Shown one piece after another: positions 17,379 to 20,633 of a stretch of 20,633 nt of DNA. The DNA is from Symsagittifera roscoffensis (taxonomy: Eukaryota > Xenacoelomorpha > Acoela > Convolutidae): the NCBI RefSeq assembly GCF_963678635.1, contig NW_026971159.1:1-20633 (forward strand), in the 5' to 3' direction. Numbering within the stretch: the stretch's first letter is position 1; each line of letters opens with the position of its first letter. Position numbers and translations under genes: made by a program. A model generated the notes under the pieces. It was not told the DNA's origin and did not search any database. It was given only the letters and a program-made list of their open reading frames with translations.

Positions 17379-17786
17379 CTACCTTTTTTTATTTGCAAAA
17401 ATCCATGCCGTACAAAAACCTTTATTTAAAATTATATGCTGATATACAGAGCAACCTAGCCCACCTTGCTCGACAGTGACTTGAAACTTCCAATTGGGAG
17501 GATCTTCTTCTTCACTCTGGGTACACACAATCACCACTGGTAGTCGTTCATCATTCAACAACACCCATTCCGCCAGATCACTTCCTTTTTCACACTTTTG
17601 ACCATCGTCGCTCTTGTTTTCATTGTCTTCGCTTGTGACTGATTCTCGTTTTTCTTTTGAATCGCAGAAGTTTGTGGCGTCTTTTTGGTATACAAATACC
17701 TCGATGCTAAAAAGAAAACCTCTGATCTCTCAAACATTAAGTAACAGAAAAAACCTGTAGAGGATTTGGCCATTGTATTGCCCTCC
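17379..17786 (-). CDS. Candidate 3' end of an unidentified minus-strand gene (two exons)
   Basis: Not recognised. The terminal exon (17706-17379) starts after the acceptor GGTTTTCTTTTTAG and is open to TAG at 17381-17379. It reads IEVFVYQKDATNFCDSKEKR, then an acidic/polar section, then AEWVLLNDERLPVVIVCTQS and NWKFQVTVEQGG. This mix of hydrophobic strands and charged loops looks like a folded protein. Across a 48-bp intron (17754-17707; donor CTACAG|GTTTTT) the same frame continues upstream as GGQYNGQILYS. It is open to a stop at 17789-17787, so an earlier acceptor must lie there, and the only AGs have poor purine-rich context. The 5' part of the gene was not found. An alternative frame through the same splice starts at ATG (MAKSST) but is Lys-rich and ends after about 50 residues. 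Confidence 0.35.
17707..17754 (-). other. Candidate 48-bp intron
   Basis: Donor CAG|GTTTTT and acceptor TTTTCTTTTTAG|C on the minus strand. Removing it keeps the protein-like frame open across both sides. Its length is close to the 47-bp candidate intron at 7571-7617. Confidence 0.35.
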
Positions 17787-17789
17787 TCA

Positions 17790-18341
17790 ACCTCTCCCCT
17801 ACCCCTATTCCCCCATCCCCGAAAAATGGTTTTTAACTTAATAATTTTTTTTTTCACAGCTCCCAATTGAGAAGAAAATTACAGCAATGACCCAAACTCA
17901 AACTAACTTTGGTTCACTTCAGTTTGCAAAACCCTAGTTAAGCTAGTAAAGAATTGATGTATGTGTTTTGGGGACTGGTGAATAAGCCGCCAAGGGTTCA
18001 TTGTTTAGTTGACAGAGAGGGGAGGAGGATGAGTAAGTTTGGATGTTAATTTAAATGTCTTCGTAAGGGTCATATGAGAGAGGGGCTTGCGCTGAGGGCG
18101 CAGAGTAGCGTCAATTTGTGATGTGATCAGGGGACCTGTCATAAGGGAAAGGTCAAATGTCTGGTTATTGATATCCATAATTCACTTTTGCCTTTCAGTT
18201 ATAATAATTCAGAGCATAAATTTTCAGCAGCGTGAAAAAAAACTGTTATGTGAAAAGTCTATTTTGAAATGCTCATAAAAGTCTTCATTATGATACTTCA
18301 TTCCACTTCATGTGACGAATAGTGCAGAAGATAAGACATAG
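17790..18341. other. Non-coding stretch, no gene called
   Basis: Contains a plus-strand acceptor-like T run ending TTTTTTTTCACAG (17859) followed by a 16-codon frame, too short to call. Upstream exons of the minus-strand candidate gene should lie here or further right, but I could not place them. Confidence 0.35.
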
Positions 18342-18440
18342 GTTCATTACGAGGCCAAACTTTGCTCTAGATAGGCGCACAATTTGTTGTCTGTGGGTCA
18401 CTTGAATCCAGACACAAATTTTTAACAAAGTTCGAAAACG
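18342..18440 (+). repeat. Dispersed repeat family B, copy 2
   Basis: Aligns with 2932-3030 in direct orientation, including the block GATAGGCGCACAATTTGTTG and TGAATCCA. It lacks a shared reading frame. Confidence 0.6.
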
Positions 18441-18561
18441 CAGGTGAATGCCACTAACAATATTTTCATGGATTCCGAACGCAAATACGTGCAACGTAAA
18501 CTATGCCGGCACAATAGTTTTGTCACGAATTGCGCAACAAGCAAATATAGCTAGTTAATCT

Positions 18562-18647
18562 GGATTCGGCAAATGTAGCAGATTTTGCAAAAAAATGAGC
18601 AGATTACGCAAAAGTTAGCGGATTTGGCAAATATAAGCGGATCGCAG
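18562..18647 (+). repeat. Degenerate tandem repeat, about 19-21 bp period
   Basis: Four to five imperfect units of the form GGATTCGGCAAATGTAGCA: GATTTTGCAAAAAAATGAGCA, GATTACGCAAAAGTTAGCG and GATTTGGCAAATATAAGCG. Related TTCCGCAAA words recur near 19340, 19500-19550 and 19785, so the family may extend irregularly across 1.2 kb. Confidence 0.65.
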
Positions 18648-18761
18648 TTTTGTTTTTTATGCTGAGCTTTAATAATGTAGAATTTGGAAGCAAGGAGTTA
18701 ACTATTGCTGTTGGAAATCATTTGCAAATCTTATAACCGGATTTAATCAAAATAATCGTGG

Positions 18762-18968
18762 ATGTACTTTTTAAGTAGTTTGGTTCAAATTGCCAACAAG
18801 CCGTACTGGGGATCTTATTCCGGGAAAAATATCGTTTTCAAAACTAATGAGCAACATCAAATTTTAGGAATCGTGGGCTTTGAATATGGTAATGTGATTT
18901 TATCAATTAAAACTGTTCTTGCCTTAATTTCTTCTTTCAAACTGAAATGCGAGTTAGAAAAAAATTGA
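18762..18968 (+). CDS. Small open reading frame, 68 residues, doubtful
   Basis: Not recognised. ATG at 18762 opens a frame (MYFLSSLVQIANKPYWGSYS...) to TGA at 18966-18968. Composition is reasonably protein-like, with a hydrophobic stretch IVGFEYGNVILSIKTVLALI in the second half that could be a membrane segment. There are no supporting splice or promoter signals and no repeat relation, so it may be chance in AT-rich DNA. Confidence 0.15.
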   Translation: MYFLSSLVQIANKPYWGSYSGKNIVFKTNEQHQILGIVGFEYGNVILSIKTVLALISSFKLKCELEKN

Positions 18969-20633
18969 TTGTAGTTGAATTAATCAATCTCACAATAACT
19001 GAAAACTATTACAATGAAGGCTGAAATGAAAAGATAAATCAGCAAAAAAATCCATGAAAGTCAATTTCTTTTCAACCTTTCAGTACTTGCGACTGCAAAG
19101 GTGTTCATTCACTCAGTATTCACTCTTTCAGCCTTCGAGATTTAGCCAGTGACTTCAAATGTTGTCAGTTATCGGGACTGACCTGTAATGCAATTGAGAT
19201 TGAATTAGTGGCATTAAGTGAATTTAAAGTATTGGACTGTTGGCAATAAATAATTTGAACTTTTGAAAACATTTGCTGCTGACCCACAAAATTTCAATTT
19301 AAAACTGTTATTCCAAGGCCTAACTATATATCAGACAGGACTCCGCAAACAAAATGCGAGTTCCGCTTAAAAGCTTACAATTTGCAGAATCCTCGTACAA
19401 TTTCAGGATGTAGCTTAAAATGTGCAAATTCTGCTTTCCTTTGTGGATTCCGTGACAGCTCAGTTCAAATGTACACATATGAAATTGTTCGTTTAAGTAT
19501 TCCGCAAATTGTTCCGGTTTCCGCAAAGTTTGTTGCAGATTCCGCAAAAGTGGCTAGTTAGGAGCAAGTTGAAGCGTTACAGTGCTTCAGCTATTTGTTC
19601 ATGGAATCCAAAGCACTAAACAAGATGAAAGGCAATGTCGTAGATTCCGAGACAAATCTGTTTTGAGCTTGTTCCGAAATCCGTTTAAAATTCACGAAAT
19701 ACACAATTTTGCCTCGTAAGAATTTGATAAATTAAGAAAACGATCCAACAATGTTCGATAATTGTTCGGAAAATTTAGTAAGTTTCCGCAAAGTTTTCCA
19801 TTGGTAGTAACCGATTATTAATTATTATGTTTTCAATTGTCAAAATTCTAAGCTATTAGATTATAATGGATTAATAATCCGTTATGATCAAACCAAGTAG
19901 AATTCATTTCAATCCATTGTAATTAATTTTTCTCAATTTTAGCTGTTTTTGTTAAATTTGCTGTCGCATTTGTTCAGTTAAGGTTTGCATTTGACTTCAA
20001 AATGAGTATTGCTTATTAAATGTTTTATTTTTTTATTCGATTCCTCGAGTTCTCCTCCGGTAATGAAGGTGAGACGGTAAAATGCGGGAGATGGGGTAAA
20101 AACGATGTTAGAACGGTGTTCAAATTCGATGTTTGAAAAAAAGAGAAGAGGATTGTTGAAAACGTGAATGATATCGTTGAGCAAACACTAAGTAAAAAAG
20201 AATAGGTTTAGAAATGGAAAAGAATGTGAGTATGGAAAAAAGGCTGCAAATTTTGAGAAAATGGGGCTTAATTTTTTTTACAGATTATAATCGCTTATGG
20301 TCCTTTAAAATGGCTTTTGAAGGGATCATAATCAAAGTAGATTAGTGAAAGTCATGGATTATAGTGGGTTATAGTTGATTACAAGGTCTGAAGTTTGTAA
20401 TTATTTATGGTCACAATGGCAACAGTTTTGAAATTCAATTAGAATTGGTTCTTATCGATGGAACCACAGCGCGAGTTGTCCATTTTTGCCTGTACGATTG
20501 AATGAATTGCAGATGAAATTGAAGAGCCAATTTGAAAACCAAATTAAGCAATAACAAAAAAAGTTCAGATAAAATTATTTTTAAGGGCTCAAAAAGTCTA
20601 TAAATTTTTTTTGCTTGCATGCTTTAATTGGAA
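18969..20633. other. AT-rich non-coding stretch, no gene seen
   Basis: No supported gene. It contains scattered TTCCGCAAA words and recurring GATTATAAT / TTATGGTC words near 19860-19890, 20283-20305 and 20320-20380 that suggest a decayed repeat with partial dyad symmetry. Open frames up to 75 codons are present but show no convincing protein character. Confidence 0.45.

Noticed and set aside
9000-20633. CRISPR array or prokaryotic operon interpretation of the repeated units
   Set aside because: The satellite units are contiguous without unique spacers, and the window has eukaryotic splice-like signals and an LTR element.

Overview
This window is AT-rich, non-coding-dominated DNA of a eukaryote, most likely an invertebrate animal. 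The reasons are CT/GT/GA microsatellites, dispersed repeat families, tandem arrays, an LTR retrotransposon, and a few candidate exons bounded by GT..AG introns of only 47-48 bp. There are no bacterial-style operons, rRNA or CRISPR, and no convincing tRNA gene. I cannot name the species from sequence alone.

The dominant feature is a Ty3/Gypsy-type LTR retrotransposon on the minus strand, 11462-16693. Its LTRs are near-identical direct repeats (313 bp on the 5' side, 262 bp on the 3' side) starting TG and ending CA. They are flanked by a 4-bp duplication (AAAC), with a TGGCGCAGTC primer-binding site touching the 5' LTR. Reading leftward it encodes Gag with zinc knuckles, an aspartic protease (DSGS), the start of reverse transcriptase, half of RNase H, a long lysine/asparagine-rich linker, an integrase HHCC finger, a D,D35E integrase core and a charged C-terminal tail. 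The reverse transcriptase catalytic core is deleted, and several frameshifts and stops break the frame, so this copy is not autonomous. The near-identical LTRs nevertheless indicate recent insertion.

The retrotransposon lies between two arrays of the same GTCG-rich satellite in opposite orientation: a long array on the left (10541-11461) and a short one on the right (16735-16912). This looks like a fold-back or rearranged locus and is the most structurally unusual part of the window.

Left of it (1-10540) are mostly repeats: three dispersed families with two copies each in the window (one copy of the second lies at 18.3 kb), a three-copy tandem repeat near 5.1 kb, and microsatellites. It also holds a candidate two-exon small gene on the plus strand (7514-7665) and candidate minus-strand exons at 9099-9390 and 10066-10152. 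Right of it (16913-20633) is the 3' end of a candidate minus-strand gene (17379-17786), a repeat copy, a degenerate tandem array and otherwise featureless AT-rich sequence. No function can be given to any candidate host gene.
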